From Melanocharis versteri (Eukaryota > Chordata > Aves > Passeriformes > Melanocharitidae): a DNA stretch of 64,000 bases. Positions 26,401 through 40,000 of the stretch are shown here, piece after piece (the stretch's first letter is position 1; every line of letters starts with the position of its first letter). Under the pieces are notes generated by a model. That model did not search any database. It was not told the origin of the DNA and saw only the letters and a list, made by a program, of their open reading frames with translations. Position numbers and translations under genes: made by a program. The stretch spans positions 273,528 to 337,527 of the forward strand of contig VZTG01004579.1 of the NCBI GenBank assembly GCA_013397845.1, given 5' to 3'.

Positions 26401-29400
26401 TCCAGTGACTGATGATGATCTAAGCTTTCTTTTATTTTCAGGGGAAGTTTTTAGATTTTTTTTTCCACTGCAGGACTAAACCTTATCATTGCCTTCTGCA
26501 TGATGGTGAGGGACACAATTCTCTTCCTTACTGCTTTCCTCTAAATCTTGTACCTATATTTCATTCCTTCTGACTTTTTTATAACTGTATGCATCATGCA
26601 TGGAAGGTGGTATGGATAATACTGTCCAGAGAATGTGAAATGGAAGGGAAACGTGAGGGAAAAGGACTCAGATGGTACTAAGAGCCTTATCTCCCTCAAG
26701 GCACTGATGGAGTATGAACCTGGGAATAGGTGAACAGAGAGTGCTGCACCCTTCCAGAAGGTTATAATGTGTTGAGAGTTCATACTATTTTTGGGCTATT
26801 CAGATGCCCCTCAAGCTTCATGAGGCTCTGTGACATCTGAAGAAACACAATAGATGCGTCAAAACTTTGTTTACTCTCCCTCTAATCATGGTCACACAGC
26901 TGATCGTCTTACTCGGAATCTCTTTGGGAGGTGTTCAGCAGAGTTTGTTTCCTGGACAGAAGCAATCTATGTGGTCACCCCAAAATAACATTCTGCTTTT
27001 AAACTGACAGCTACATATGTGAATTTACATGTAATACAATACAGTAGTGCTTTTCTTCCTTATATTAGTCCAAAAGAAAGAAAATCCTCATTTAATGTGA
27101 TTGATTGAGCTGGTCTACCATGAGTTTTCAGAGAGGGATTCATTCTTTACTTTGCAACAAAGAGGTCTTGAATGCCCACGTTTTCTGTCCATTCCTTTCA
27201 CACATCTCTAACTTCAGTTTTTCATGGCCTGCTAAGGAATTTAGTCCCACTGACATGGTATTAGCTGTCATATCTGCATCCTGCAATACAGAGAGTAAGA
27301 AGAGGATCACTGTAAAATTTGTATTGTCTTCTAGATCAGTGATCTATGCGTCCATTCCTTCCTTGAAAGCCTACAGAAATGGTATATTCAGCCCCTTTGA
27401 ACAAAAAATGGAAGAGGTGACATTGGAAGTGGACGCTGCAAACATCATGTCATTGTATTGGGTTTGTGTGGACAGGTTTTGGTAGTGCTGGGGGGGGGGC
27501 TACAGAGGTGGCTTCTGTGAGAAGCTGCCAGAAGCTTCCCTCATGTCTAGCAGAGCCATTCCCTGGTGGCTTCAAGATGGACCCAACACTGGCCAAGGCT
27601 GGGCCAGTTTAAAATGGTGGTAACATTGCTGTGATCACATATCTTAAAAAAAAAAAAAAAANAAAAGGCAAGCTATTGCACTGTTGTAATTGTGGCCAGA
27701 GAAAAGCAGAGTGAGAATATATGAGAGGAACAGCCCAGCAGATAGCAACCAAGGTCAGCGGAGAAGGAGGGGGAAGAGCTGCTCCCGATGCCGGAGCAGA
27801 GATTCCCCTGCAGCCCGTGGCACAGCCCATCATGAAGCAGCTGTGCCCCTGCAGCCCATGGAGCACCATAGTGATGCAGAGATCCACCTGCAGGCTGTGG
27901 AGGAGCCCACACCAGAGCAGGTGGATGCCTGAAAGGAGGCTGCTATCCTGTAGGAGGCCCATGCTGGGACAGGGTCCTGGTGGGACCTGCAGACCTGTGC
28001 AGAGGAACCCATGCTGGGGCAGGTTTCCTGGCAGGACTTGTGATCCCATGGGGCATTCACACTGGAGCAGCTTGTCTTTGAAGGACTGCATTGTGTGAAA
28101 GAGTGACACTGGAGCAGTTTGTGGAGAGCTGTTGCTGTGGGATGGACTCACACTGGAGAAGTTCATGGAGAACTTTCTCCCATAGGAGGGACCCCATGCT
28201 GGAGCAGGGGAAGGACTCCTCTCCCTGACCAGTGTCAGGAACAACCAGTGATGGTCTGACAGTAACCCCCACTCCCAGTCTACCCGGGCTGCTGTGGGGA
28301 GGAGGTGAAGCTGGGAAGGAGGGAGTGCTGGAAGGAAAGTGTTTTCAGGGCCTTATTTTATTTCTCATTATCCTGCTCTGATTTTGTTACTAATAAATTC
28401 AATTAACATTTCTAACTTTAGCCTGCTTTGCCAGTGATGGTCTTTAGTGAGCAATCTCTCCTGGTCCTTGTCTCAAGCCATGAACTCTTCATTGCATTTT
28501 CCCTCCCTTGTCCTTCTGCAGAGGGGAGTGAGAGAGGACTTTGGTGGGTACCTGGCATCCTGCCACAGTCAACCCACTACAGTCATATTGGTATTCAAAG
28601 ACCTCTAGCAATAATGTGAGCATGCTAATTCTTGTTTAATTGATCTTCTTTATCCTTTAATGGCCATCTTTACTCTTTGATCCGTGCGCATATTCCTGCA
28701 GCATTGCAGTGTTGATGCTCTTCCACAGCAGCTACAGGTTCATTGTTAGACTGCTGCCATGGTCCTCAGAATCTGTTGCTGCCAACTTTGGGATGCTTCC
28801 AGCTTTTGTTGCTTGAACATATGTTTATTGGTTTGTAAAAGTCTTTAATTTTGTACATGGCATTTACTTCTTTTTCAGTAGAAAAAACCCTTCCCTTCTC
28901 TCTGCAGGTTTAGTGAGTAGCAGATGTACTTTAGCCAGCATAATTTATGATTGGTTAATTTAATCTGCCATAATGACATAAAGTGAGCCTGAAACAAGCT
29001 TCTATCAATTTTGCCATTAGAGGTAGCATAATATTTTCAAATGTCTACAAAACGGAGTAATTAACCCTTGGGCTGAGTAAAGGAGTCTAACAGACATCTC
29101 CCTCGCATTCTTTTGTTTTGACAAAATGAAAAAAAACATCGGAGCCCAAGGGCTAAAAACACCAGGTGAGAGTTTACAGTATGTGAGACTGGTTTTATAA
29201 GTGAGGTTTAGAAACACACTTGAGTTGCTGCTGTTTCTTTTTAGGCTGCCAAGAATTCTCTCCAATGAGGCACCTGATTTACACTGGAGCGTTGCTGGAA
29301 GCGTTGGCATGAAAAGGATAGCTATGTACCAGCTATCTATCCCTTAGTTCGTTGTTTTTCTTTGCTTTGTAGCATTACAAAAAAATGGGTGGCTTTGGTT

Positions 29401-32400
29401 TAAACAGCAGCTCAGTGCATGAGATGACCATGATTCAAAGCTTTGGAAAGGGCAGATGCATTTTTCAAAATAATATTTTTTGGAAAAAGGGTTTATGTTA
29501 GATTTTAGCTCTGGAACTTTAAGGCGTATTGTTTCTTAATTCATGTCCTGCTTCGTAAATGCAAAAATCAAGAGCTGAGGTTGGCAAGAAATGCATAAGG
29601 GGAGATCTGGTAGATTCTTGTAAAGAAAGGATTAAGTAGATGTCAATGTTCTGTTAGCAAATACATTAAAGAATATTAAATTTGGAAAGCAGTGCTGTTT
29701 TGTGCGACCTGCCATGTAGACCCCAGGATTTCAGAGGCCCCAATGACATTTGCTTTCAATAAAGAAAAATAAACTGTGTTGCAAGAAAATCATAACTTGA
29801 AACTGTGTCGTGGTAGAAATTGAGCAGGTACAACCAAGGCTGGATATGCAGAGTGCCACAGAAAACCATTTGTCATGAGACAATGCAGGGGCATGTGCTT
29901 ATGAGTGGAACTTACAGGGCAGAGACATATGCAAGGAAATACCTCAAATAATGCTGACTTATTGTATTTGATTAAAGGTCGGGTGCTCCCACAACATGGC
30001 AGACGGCTGAAGATGGAGCAAACAGTGGTGATCGGGGTGAGATTAAACTTGACGGGCTTTTGGTAGCAAAATCTTGCTATACATTAATTTAAATGCTATG
30101 GAAAAATACCAGTCTAGGATTTTCAGCTGTTTCTAAACTGAGACAATAAAAGTGACTACTCAGTTATATGTAGGTTCTCTCAGAAAAAAAATTAGTAGTG
30201 AGGTGACAGAAAGGATCTGTACTGCCCCACAAGCCAAGAACATCTTTCCTGTTTGCCCACGCTCCTCTTGCAACTTGGTTAGTATTCTTTACCAGGGGTA
30301 ATTTTTTCACAGCCTCCATCTCTCTCTACCAGTTTCAGCTGCTACATTTAGCCCTCTGTGCAGGGCATAGCACCTTGCAGGAGTTGATCATCATCACCAT
30401 ATAGTCAGTTTTTATCCATGACCTCAATGTGAATTACTCAAGAGCCTCTGAAAGTAAAGTGCAAGTTTTGCTCTTCGGTACCAGCAGCTGAGTTATAGTA
30501 GTAAGAAATGAGCTATTTGTTGCAGGTGGATAGTAATAAAATGTTGTCTTTCATCAGAAGATTTACCTTTTGGTTAAACAAAGGTTAATGCCTCAGGGTA
30601 TTAGATCTAATACTCTTACAGGGTCATTATCATCACTGCTCTGACTCCTTGCCAAGTCACAGAGATCAATTTATATGATGATGGAGAGATCAGTTTTCCT
30701 TTCATTAATAGTGGATAGAACATGGGTAAAACTTGGTACTATGTAAAATGGTAAATTTACTCTCCAATCATGAATTTAATCAGTGGGATCAGACCTCAGT
30801 AATATAAAACAAACACCAATGCACATTTGCTTGCGTGTTCTATCCCATTGGATAATACTGTCATAGAATCATATCATAGAATGGTTTGGATTGGAAGAGA
30901 CCTGAAAGGTTGATTACATCCTGATGGTACCTGCAGACCTCCCCTCATCAAAGGTTTAGCCTACTAAGCATTGTACAGTCTATTCTGAGTATAATCCTTG
31001 TGGGAATATATGCACTTAAGAGCAATGCAGAGTTGAAGGTGACTTTTTCTTAGCAGAAACTTACTTTTTGACATTTACCAAGATTTTAAATTACTGTCAT
31101 GTACAAATGAGTTGGGGTGGGGATTTTTTTTTTGTTTTGTTTTGTTTTGTTTTGTTTTGTTTTGTTTTGTTGTTTTTTTTTTTTCCTTCCTGAGAATTAC
31201 AGGTCAAGAATACAGAAGCTGGCAATTTTTAATTTTCACCATGTCTTAAAAGTGGGTGACTTATTTTAGGTAAGCTATCTATATGCTACACTCATTTGAC
31301 TGTCAAAGCATTTCTACAGACAGTTAGTATAATGGTTTCCATTTCATTTGAATGATATAGTAGGAATTATGGGTATCTTCTTTAGCATGTAATTTTCTTT
31401 TGAAATCTATCATTAGGCTGAGGTCATTGAATTCATTATAGTTCTACCAGGTAGCCTGCTCTTGGACTGGTGAAAAAAAATATCATGGAAACCTGTGTTC
31501 GGGGGCGAAACCCAAAAGCTGTACTTCCCAGTGGTGGGGATATTGGGCTTCTGTCCCTTGGACTTCTGATTTCCTGCTTAGCTAGAGTCCGTGGCCCTCA
31601 GATGTGTCAGCACCCACTGAGCAGACGCATAGTCTGATGTAGAAGCCATGTATGTAGCCAGGGGATTTCTCCACCCTGTAGGTTGGCTATCTGAGATTTC
31701 TAAGCATCTTTATTCTATTAGGCTTGCTCCTGCATCCTCAGTTGGAAGCCTGGGCACCTTCCAAATTTCTAAGGTTCCTACTTAATTGCTTCTGGGCATT
31801 CAGATACTTTTTTAAAATTATTTTTTTTTTAAGCAGTGAGGGCATTGAAGGGGGAGCATGGAAATTAACATAAACACAAGCAAAATTGTGGAAAAGGTGT
31901 TCTATATGTTTATAAATTGTCTGTTGCTGTGCTGTCACAATACCCACAGTATAGCTATAGCTGCTCTTTTAAATTGTGACAGTTTTTGATTGTTTTATTC
32001 GGGGATTATATGAGTTTCATTTAAGTAAATATTTAAATGGTAGTAATGAAAGTCTTCCATATTTCCTATGTTTTTCACCAAAAATGAATTCACTTAGTTT
32101 TTGCTGTGTTCTTTCACACTTTAAGATCAGAGGGGCAATTAAAGAACTGAAGTAATTCTTGATATTCCATTGAGCTGAAACAATGATTCCTACAGCTACT
32201 GTAAATGATGATACTGCGTTTGCTGCTGCTTAAGATAATCTGACTGGTCAGCTCTCTGGCTCATTATCCTACTATAAACTCCAGTAAGGAAGTCCATTTC
32301 TATGGTTCAATAAACAGAGGCAATTGGAAAGATCCTTCAAAGAGAATTAGTGATTGCCAAGTCCTGATGAAGTTTAAGAGACTTCATCAAGTGCTGACCA

Positions 32401-35400
32401 CCTGTTAAAGGCAGCAGAACTCAGATGAGGATTGTAAGGAAAATGTCAGCATTACTGATGAATAGATGCACAAACCTGCAGAATATAAGAACAATAAAAC
32501 CAAATTTTTAATTGCTCATGTATTCTCCAGAAGGATTTTTTTCCCCCTAGGGTTATTTTATTTGTATTTTTACTACATTTGGAGCCAAGCTGTAGTCACA
32601 GGTACAGCTAAATCTGTCTTTGGTTAGCTTTTATGACAGGGGACTCCTTAGCAGCATTAATAGACTACATGGACTTTGAGCTGCGGATAAAGGAATTGCT
32701 CTAAATGCTGGAACATTATGCTTCTGCAGTCTTACAGGAGAGCTGAATTTGTTGAGTGTAACCTATGCTGTATGGTACATCTGACCTTTACTTCATAGAA
32801 TAGATTAATTCAAGTGGAGAAGAACCAGACCTCTGGAGCCTGTCTAGTCCAACCTCCTGCTCTTGAGGTGTATCAGGTTTTTCATGCATAACCTGACTTT
32901 TTGAGGGCTTTGGAGTTCACATCAGTTTGTTAGTGGGAAATATAACCAGTTAGTCTGTAAGTTGAGAGATGTTGAAATACTGTGAAAGAGAGTCCAGTTA
33001 CATTACATGCATGCTTATTTATTTAGTACGAAGCTGAAAATTCATCACCGTTGTTCAGCCTGCTGGCAACCTGTTAGCACAGTTGGTTTCTCTCATAACT
33101 GTGCCAGACTCTTAGACAAGATGCAGTTTTCAGGACTAGGTGGTTATGATGAGAATATATAATAAAGTTAACATGCTCACTCAAAGATATGTCAGCACAA
33201 TATGATGTTATTATATCATCAGTTGCTCATATCAGCATTCAAATCAGAGAAGGATCTCAGCTGAATATGGGAAACCATTTCCTTTCCTTTCAGCAGAGAC
33301 ATGGAGCAGGATGTGGGCTTGCGGGAGGAGGTCTGTCCTTTATGGAGAAAAATCATTAGGCATAGCAACTCATCATTGCTGCTGTTGTATTTAAGACAAT
33401 CATACAGTAAACTGTACTTAAAGTGTTTTTTCCCCTCTTTGTAATTTTCATATATTAATTTTAAGTGAATGTCTCCCTTAATTATAAAGTGTTCAAATGT
33501 GTCTGCACACTTAAAAGATGTGAAAGGTAGTACAAACGGAAGTTATTGGATAAAGTTAAAGTCTATACTTTTTGATTACAATTATAATGGAGGCAGGTTT
33601 GTGAGGCAGTGCTTTACTGACAGGCAGAAAAAAGAATGAGAACTCAGAAAGATTAAATAGACTGTAACCTCTGACCTGAACATGATTTTTTTGGGGAGCT
33701 GTAACAAGTAAATTTGTTGCCATGACTCAAGTTTTCCCTATCTGCAAAACAGACCTAAAATTAGATACCTGCTTTGTGGAAGAGTAAGAGGATTAAAGGA
33801 GTAAAGTTCCATGAGGGACTTTGAGAAGGCTTTACAAATAATAAAAACATTCTGTGCTGAAATTGACAAACATTTTTAAATTGAAGTAGAATGGGGGAAA
33901 ACCACAAAAAAAATTTCAGTGTTTCGATTGGTATTTCCTTTCAGTTTCCCTTCAGTTGTTTGTGTCCCGATTTGCTGTCAGTATCCAGAAAGTAGAAAAA
34001 GGTTGTAAAATGCTGAAGTTCATACATGGCTTATGAACACCTTTTCGTTGTTAATGTAAACTATCCATTTTAGATCTATAGATCGGCATAGTTCACTTTG
34101 GTTTTCACTGGCATTGCTCATGCTACGTGGCTTTATACTGGAGGGAATATGTTCCCTAATAAAATGTGGTTAGTGTCTTCCACCATATCTGGATAGCGTA
34201 TTCCATTGTATCTTACTGTCCAGGCTAAAATCTTCTTGGTAGCTGGTGATTTCTAGGCTAATCTGGAGACATCTGAACTTGTGCAACTTTGACAGGCCAA
34301 GATGTTTCTGCTTAAAGTCTCTTAATCAGTGGCAAATGACATTTCAGCATGACGTATTTTCTGTGCTCGGCTATGGAAGTCAGATGTTCTCATAAATGGC
34401 CTTGCATTCACCTACAACACTCTCTAGATTTTGCTGAGGATGCCAAAGGTTTATGACTTTGAAGCTACATCTTCTCAACTGTGAAATAGGAAGCATCTAA
34501 AGGAGCACCTGGTGGTTCTGAAGAAACTACAGGTGATCTCTCTGGGAACAGCAAGACAGAAATTAGAAGAGTGAGTTCTCTGTTTTGAGGCTGGAGAGGC
34601 AAAATCTTTGTTTTGCAGAAGTTGGGTAGCTCTGCAGCAGACATCCTTCCAGAGTTTTCTCAATGCATCTTAAGCAAAGTGATTCAAGTTCTTTTAATTT
34701 GTTAGTCCTATCACCTTGGATCAAAATCTTGAATGAAAACGTCTCTGAGTTTTGAGGAAATTCAGGTCCTTGTTTATCATACTTACTTTACAGCTGGATC
34801 TAGTTTCCCTACCTGTTCAAAATAAGTGTCTTTGATATATATGTCTTATAAAAGCATTCATCTTGGTAGTAGAATACTACTTTCCTCTGTTGATTTGTAG
34901 CTCAGTCTTCGCTGCATTGTTAGAGAAAATGCAGTGCTTTACAGATTTATCAAAATGATCAGCCCATAATGTTGTCTCCAGATGTATCTGTATCACTCAG
35001 TGTAATAAGGCTGTAGCATGACTAAAGTAAACCTCACTTTGTGTTCCGCAGTATCAGTTTTAAAAGAGAGTTTAAGTTCTGTTACAAAACACTCAATTGT
35101 CTAAGTTTTTAATTTGATTCTCATGAAGAGTAAATTAATTTTCTATTTGAAAGGAAAGTCAGGGAGGACTTGCTTTGTTGCTTTTCCTCTTTCTCTTTAA
35201 AAAACATCTAAGAGCTTGCAGCACACTTTTTGGCAGAGTGCACCATCAATAGTACTACCACGTGGCCAGGGTTTGGCACAACTTTACTTTCTGGTTTGTG
35301 GCCATCTCCTTGACAAGGTCACACAAATACCAACAGGTAATGGGTAGTGCAATTTTCAGAGCAGGTCTTATCCAGCTACTGAAGTCTTTGCTTTCAATGA

Positions 35401-36989
35401 AGGGCACTCATTTAACTTACCTCTCCATGCCTCCCTTCCCTGTGATCACTCTATAGTTGACATGGAGCAGATAAGCCTCTCAGAATTTCAGTTTGCCTGA
35501 AAAGAATGTTAACTTTTCTTGCAATAATTTTTTTTTGTTCATCTCAAATGTTTCTTCATTTTTTACTCATTTTGTGGCATATGGTGCATTAGATATTGAA
35601 GTCACTGGGAATGAATCTCCACACAGCAGCCAGACTGTGGAGGAGGAGAACTAGGTGGCACCAGAGGGACTTGAGATCTGGGTTTTGTTTCTAGTCCTGC
35701 TGACATTTTGCTTGGTGAGCTCTCCCTTCTCCCATCCATAAAAATAGAGTGGGCAGGATTTCTATCACTTGAAAACATTTTAGGATGCAGAGATGGAATT
35801 TCTAAGTAAAAGCTTTTAATTGGGCATCTGTTTACACCTAAAAAGAGACAGCCCTACCCATGCTGAGATGTACCAACGTGATATCTCAAGGAGTGGAATG
35901 AAGGGGAAGCACGAGCTCTGCATGTGGGATCGCCGTGGGCAGTGGGAGGCTGCTGGAGACCCCACAGGTTGTGTCTCCGTGCTGCCTCTGCTGCACCCTG
36001 ACCTGGTGAGGAAGACTTGCAGGAAGGTGGACCCCTATAGCACTCTTTGCCTCGAGTATGAATTTCACCAATGCCAATGCTCCACCGGCTGTTTTAAATT
36101 GCAATGGGGAGAGCTCCTCGCCAGAAGGCTGTAATACCACTGCTAGGACTGGCCAAAAAGGGTGTGGGTGTGTGTGTGGGGGTGTGTGTGTGTAAATGTT
36201 TTCCCTAAATGCTCCATTTTTGCTGAACAATAAAAGCCAAATTGATTTTGCTTCAAAGCTTTGCTGAATTTTGTGGGCTTGCTTTCAAGAAGAAAGGATG
36301 TGTTTGGGTGGGGTTTTGTTTAATTTTTTTCCAAATTGAAAAGTACTATACAACCAGGTCCTGTCATTTGTGAAGCAGTTTGATGCTGAAAATAATCAGT
36401 CAGCACTGATTAGTAGTGTTGAGTCAGGTTCTTGTCTTTGCAGAAACAATGTGCACCATTGTGTGTGTCTAGGCCGAGCCCAGACTGAAAGACCTTTTCA
36501 AGTCCTGGTCTTGACCACGCGCTCTGAAATCAGGAGATAGGCCATTTGTGTAATTAGACCTCAAGACGGCCGACGAAGAAACTGAGAAAGACATGTGAGG
36601 GAGCTGGCTCACAGCTAAAGCAGAGCCTGGCATCCGGATGCGGAGTAGGAAAAAGTGGTGCTGTGATTGAGCCCTTCTGCCCTCAAACAACTCCCCGCTT
36701 TTCCCAGTACCTCCCAGACCAGCCGTTCGCAGATTTCAGCCACTTATTTTCTGAAGGGGCCTGCAATGTCTATACAGACTTGAAGCTAAACCACATTTCA
36801 TGCCTTCTCATTGGGAACGCCCGTTGTCAACAATGGGCCGTTGTCACGGTCTAGACAATGCTGGTGTCATGATGAGAAACAAGCGCCTCACTATGTGTGC
36901 CATGGTATATGCCGTGGAGAAAAAGCGCTTCGTTTATTCCAGTAAAGCTCTAATTCAAGGGATATTGCAGAAATGACTATTCCACATTA

Positions 36990-37022
<33 letters not shown>

Positions 37023-40000
37023 GGGCTGTTCTGTTTTTGAAAACTTACACATTTTTTTCCTCTATTAAATTGCTTCCTGGTGATGGAAATGTCTGGGATT
37101 TTTTTTCTTTTCCTACTGCATCTACTTTCCTTTAGCTTGCACACCCCTGAGGTAATTAGTGTAGGTTAAAATTTACATAACTGACTTTGGGGTTTTGCAA
37201 ATAGGAAAGATGGAAATTTATTCAAGGTGGTGAATAATTCATTTTAAAGCAAGTTTCCTGTTTTTTTAATCATGTAGAAGATGTATTACAGACTCATAGA
37301 GGTTTTCTGAATAGGACCTTAAGCACTGAATTTTTGATATATTTTTTTTTTCTTAGTATAGGTAAAGAAATATTAACCATGACTCATTGCACTTTTCCTG
37401 TTCAATAAGATTTGAATAAACTTAACAAATTTATTAGGTAGATGATAGAGCTTTTTAAAAATTATCATGACACACTGTGACAAATATTTTACTAGGATCC
37501 AGAAGAAATAGTTTTAAATCATATTCCCATTGCCACTTCAGAGGCAGAGATGGAAAACAGTACAGTTCATACAGAGAAGCCTGATTCATATTTTCTTTTG
37601 AATATTCATTATTTAATTAAGATTAGGAAGATAAACAAGGGGATTGGACAGCTGTGGGAGTCTGGTAATAAAATCAATTTTTTAAAAAAACCCTTCTTTA
37701 CTAGGGTCACAGTGTAAGCCTGGAGTGGTAATGTCTGAATGTTGTTACAATGTTATGGCTACTTGATATTTTACATGAAGTGAGTTTACTATTTCATCTT
37801 ATTTCTTAATCTAAGTGCTCATCTCAAAAATAGCTTTCACAGACATCACCAAGAGCTGTGTCCAGGAGAAAAAATGTGAATGAAACACGACTCCAACTTT
37901 CTGAACTTTAGCTTTAACTGCCTCTGCCCAAAACTTGAAACCTCTTGACATGTTCCCTGGTGACTGCAGCCCATGGGACTGTGGGAAGTATCACAAGGTG
38001 GCTCTGACAGCCCTAACCAGACAGCCACCAGCTCTGCTGGAGCAGAACTCCAGAGCACAGCCAGCTCCCAGCCCTTCCTGGGGAAGTGGTGTAGGTGGTG
38101 ATTTACCAGCCTGGGGAAAGAGAATCACTGCCAGTGGGGATGGGAGAGAAACGGGTCCTGCTCTAGAGAGTCCTAGTTTTAGCCAAAAGCTGTCCAGGAG
38201 CAGGAGGGCTTGGTTCTCACCAGTGGAGGAGCAGTGGTGAAGGAAGCATTGCCCATGACACAGTTGTGATAAGGAAAGCTGCAAGGTCTCATTTTGAGCT
38301 AGTTTGGTCACGTCACCTTTGTAATTGTTTATGTGTGATGCTTGACCTGGAGGATTTATTGCATCCGTCTGAGGATATCTGCTGGGACTGCCAACAAATC
38401 ACTCTGCTCTTTAAGACAACCATGTTGTCTCTGCTTTAATTTTACAGGGTTAAAAATGTTACATTATAGGCTATATGCACAGGCTTTTGTGGTTTTTTGT
38501 CTGTTTTGACACTCTGAGACGCTTTAATTTTGGAAATAAGTAGGATGCTTTGCCTTGGTCCTCAATAGACATTCCCAAGCTTCCTTGAAAACAGCCAGAA
38601 ATTTGTCAAAAAATTTAGAGGTCTGGAAGAAAGGAGAGAGTTTAACAGCCAGATATGGAGTCCCCAATGGGGAATTTTTCTCCATTGACTATTGCATTGT
38701 CTCCCTACCAAAATAATTTTTTTTTCCTTTGAGGCTTGATGAGAGTAGAAGTGGAGCATAATTTCACACTGTTTAGATGACAGTATAGGGTACACAGTAG
38801 GACTCCTTCTTCTGTATTGGTAGTGTTGTAGTCACATTTTGTGTCCGTCTCAGGGACACCAGTAGAAGATCCAGACGCAAGAAATGCCCTCGAATATTCA
38901 TCAAGATCTCTGAACAGTGGCAGGTCAGGGGGAAGAATTTTGTTTTCATGAGTGTACAGCCCTTAGCATTTATTATTATGAGTTTTTGCACACAGCCTAA
39001 TAGATGCTGATGCTAGCTTCTAGATGGAAAGACTTTTTCAGCTTGCTGTGCAAGAGAAAAATAACTTTAAGCCCTCCAGCTTCGTGCTGGAGAGCTGCAG
39101 AACTGTTGGGGGAGAGGACTGTTCATAGCCTCCCACACAGTGTAACCTCCAAAAATGCCAGTGCTTCTCACCAAACATTTAAAAACATTTGTGATGAGAC
39201 AAGAAAGACATCAAGATTTGGAGCAGATTTAAAGCAATGCTTTAAGATGTGAGCTCTCTGGTCTATGCCTGCCTGCTTTGCGCTGGTTTTTTTGTGTGTG
39301 TGCGAACACACTTGAACATAAATAAACGTATGTGTGCCTATGTATGACCGTGTGATCAGGTCTTGTAATAATAAGGACTGTAGGACACTACCATGTACAA
39401 ATATACATTGCACCAAAAAAGCTTTTAAAACAAGATGAGAGCTCAGTTTCTCTTGGAAGTAATGCAGTAAACATGGAAAAACACTCAGAAAAAACGTTAT
39501 GGGAAAAAAAATGAAATAAAGTAATGGTGGCTGAAATTCCTCATTGCTTCTGAAAAGCTTCAACAAGAAGACCTAAGGCAAACCTTTGGAAAATTGCACA
39601 TTTATGGCTTTTATTTCCATGTTATTTCTATACACTTGGAAATAAATTCTGATTTTTCTTTTTCTTCTCGGCATGTGGGACTCAAAGCACAAGGGAGCTT
39701 CTCACCGCAAGAAACAAAAGTGGAGAGCCAGGATTCATGAACTCTTTCAAAGGTACGTCAGATAAGGGCTACTTTGTAATTCCATCTAGTGTACTTTCCT
39801 TCTAAAGATCTTTCAGTTCTTTACAGATATTAATGAATGGAACTTCTCCCAAACAAAGGACCTCAGGCCTAGAAAAATTAGGCCTGTGCATTTGAAAGAG
39901 GTCTCTGTTTTGGATTACCTCTGTTTTCAGATACCCAGCTTGGGCTGTAATTTTTAAGTGCTACACACAGTGCACTTCAAAAGGTGACCAAATGGCTTCT

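Larger units (their letters stand above)
27454..28581 (+). mobile_element. Solo LTR of an endogenous retrovirus (ERVL-like), 5-bp TSD
   Basis: 1128 bp beginning TGTATTGGG and ending ACTACA, flanked by perfect GTCAT duplications (27449-27453 and 28582-28586). A 5-bp duplication fits class III (ERVL) integration. AATAAA is at 28392-28397. The element is GC-rich against its AT-rich surroundings and contains degenerate tandem units (about 27960-28208). The layout resembles an abundant neoavian LTR family as I remember it. No gag, pol or env sequence is present, so this is a recombined solo LTR. Open frames inside it are not genes. Orientation is inferred from the polyadenylation signal. Confidence 0.88.
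26506..29977 (+). other. OFCC1: OFCC1 intron 7
   Basis: 3.5 kb, one third of it the solo LTR (27454-28581). The remainder is AT-rich with no other recognisable feature. Confidence 0.85.
30037..39687 (+). other. OFCC1: OFCC1 intron 8
   Basis: 9.7 kb. It holds two antisense CR1 fragments (30861, 32794), simple repeats (31123, 36159, 36989) and a SOX-like inverted motif cluster at about 36819-36858. Exons 8 and 9 join in phase 0 without an intermediate. Confidence 0.85.

Noticed and set aside
27609..28272. Long open frames on both strands (up to 211 codons)
   Set aside because: They lie inside the solo LTR, overlap each other in several frames and include the ambiguous base; their length reflects GC-rich repeated units.
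28522..28620. Strong splice-acceptor-like site CTTCTGCAG followed by open sequence
   Set aside because: It is within the LTR; I see no matching donor and phase for OFCC1, so I keep it only as a possible cryptic site.
31123..31184. Regular spaced repeats that might suggest an array
   Set aside because: It is a (TTTTG)n microsatellite with no spacers, not a CRISPR array.
33294..33330. Exon-like segment with a TTTCCTTTCAG acceptor and GTCTGT donor
   Set aside because: Exons 8 and 9 already join in phase 0, while this 37-nt segment would break the frame.
35593..35654. Segment reading IEVTGNESPHSSQTVEEEN then stop, with an AG acceptor
   Set aside because: It needs phase 1 entry, but the preceding exon 8 leaves phase 0; in phase 0 it leaves phase 2, which exon 9 cannot accept. 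The polypyrimidine tract is also weak.
35820..36134. 104-codon open frame
   Set aside because: No splice sites of fitting phase, no recognisable domain, and an antisense open frame overlaps it.
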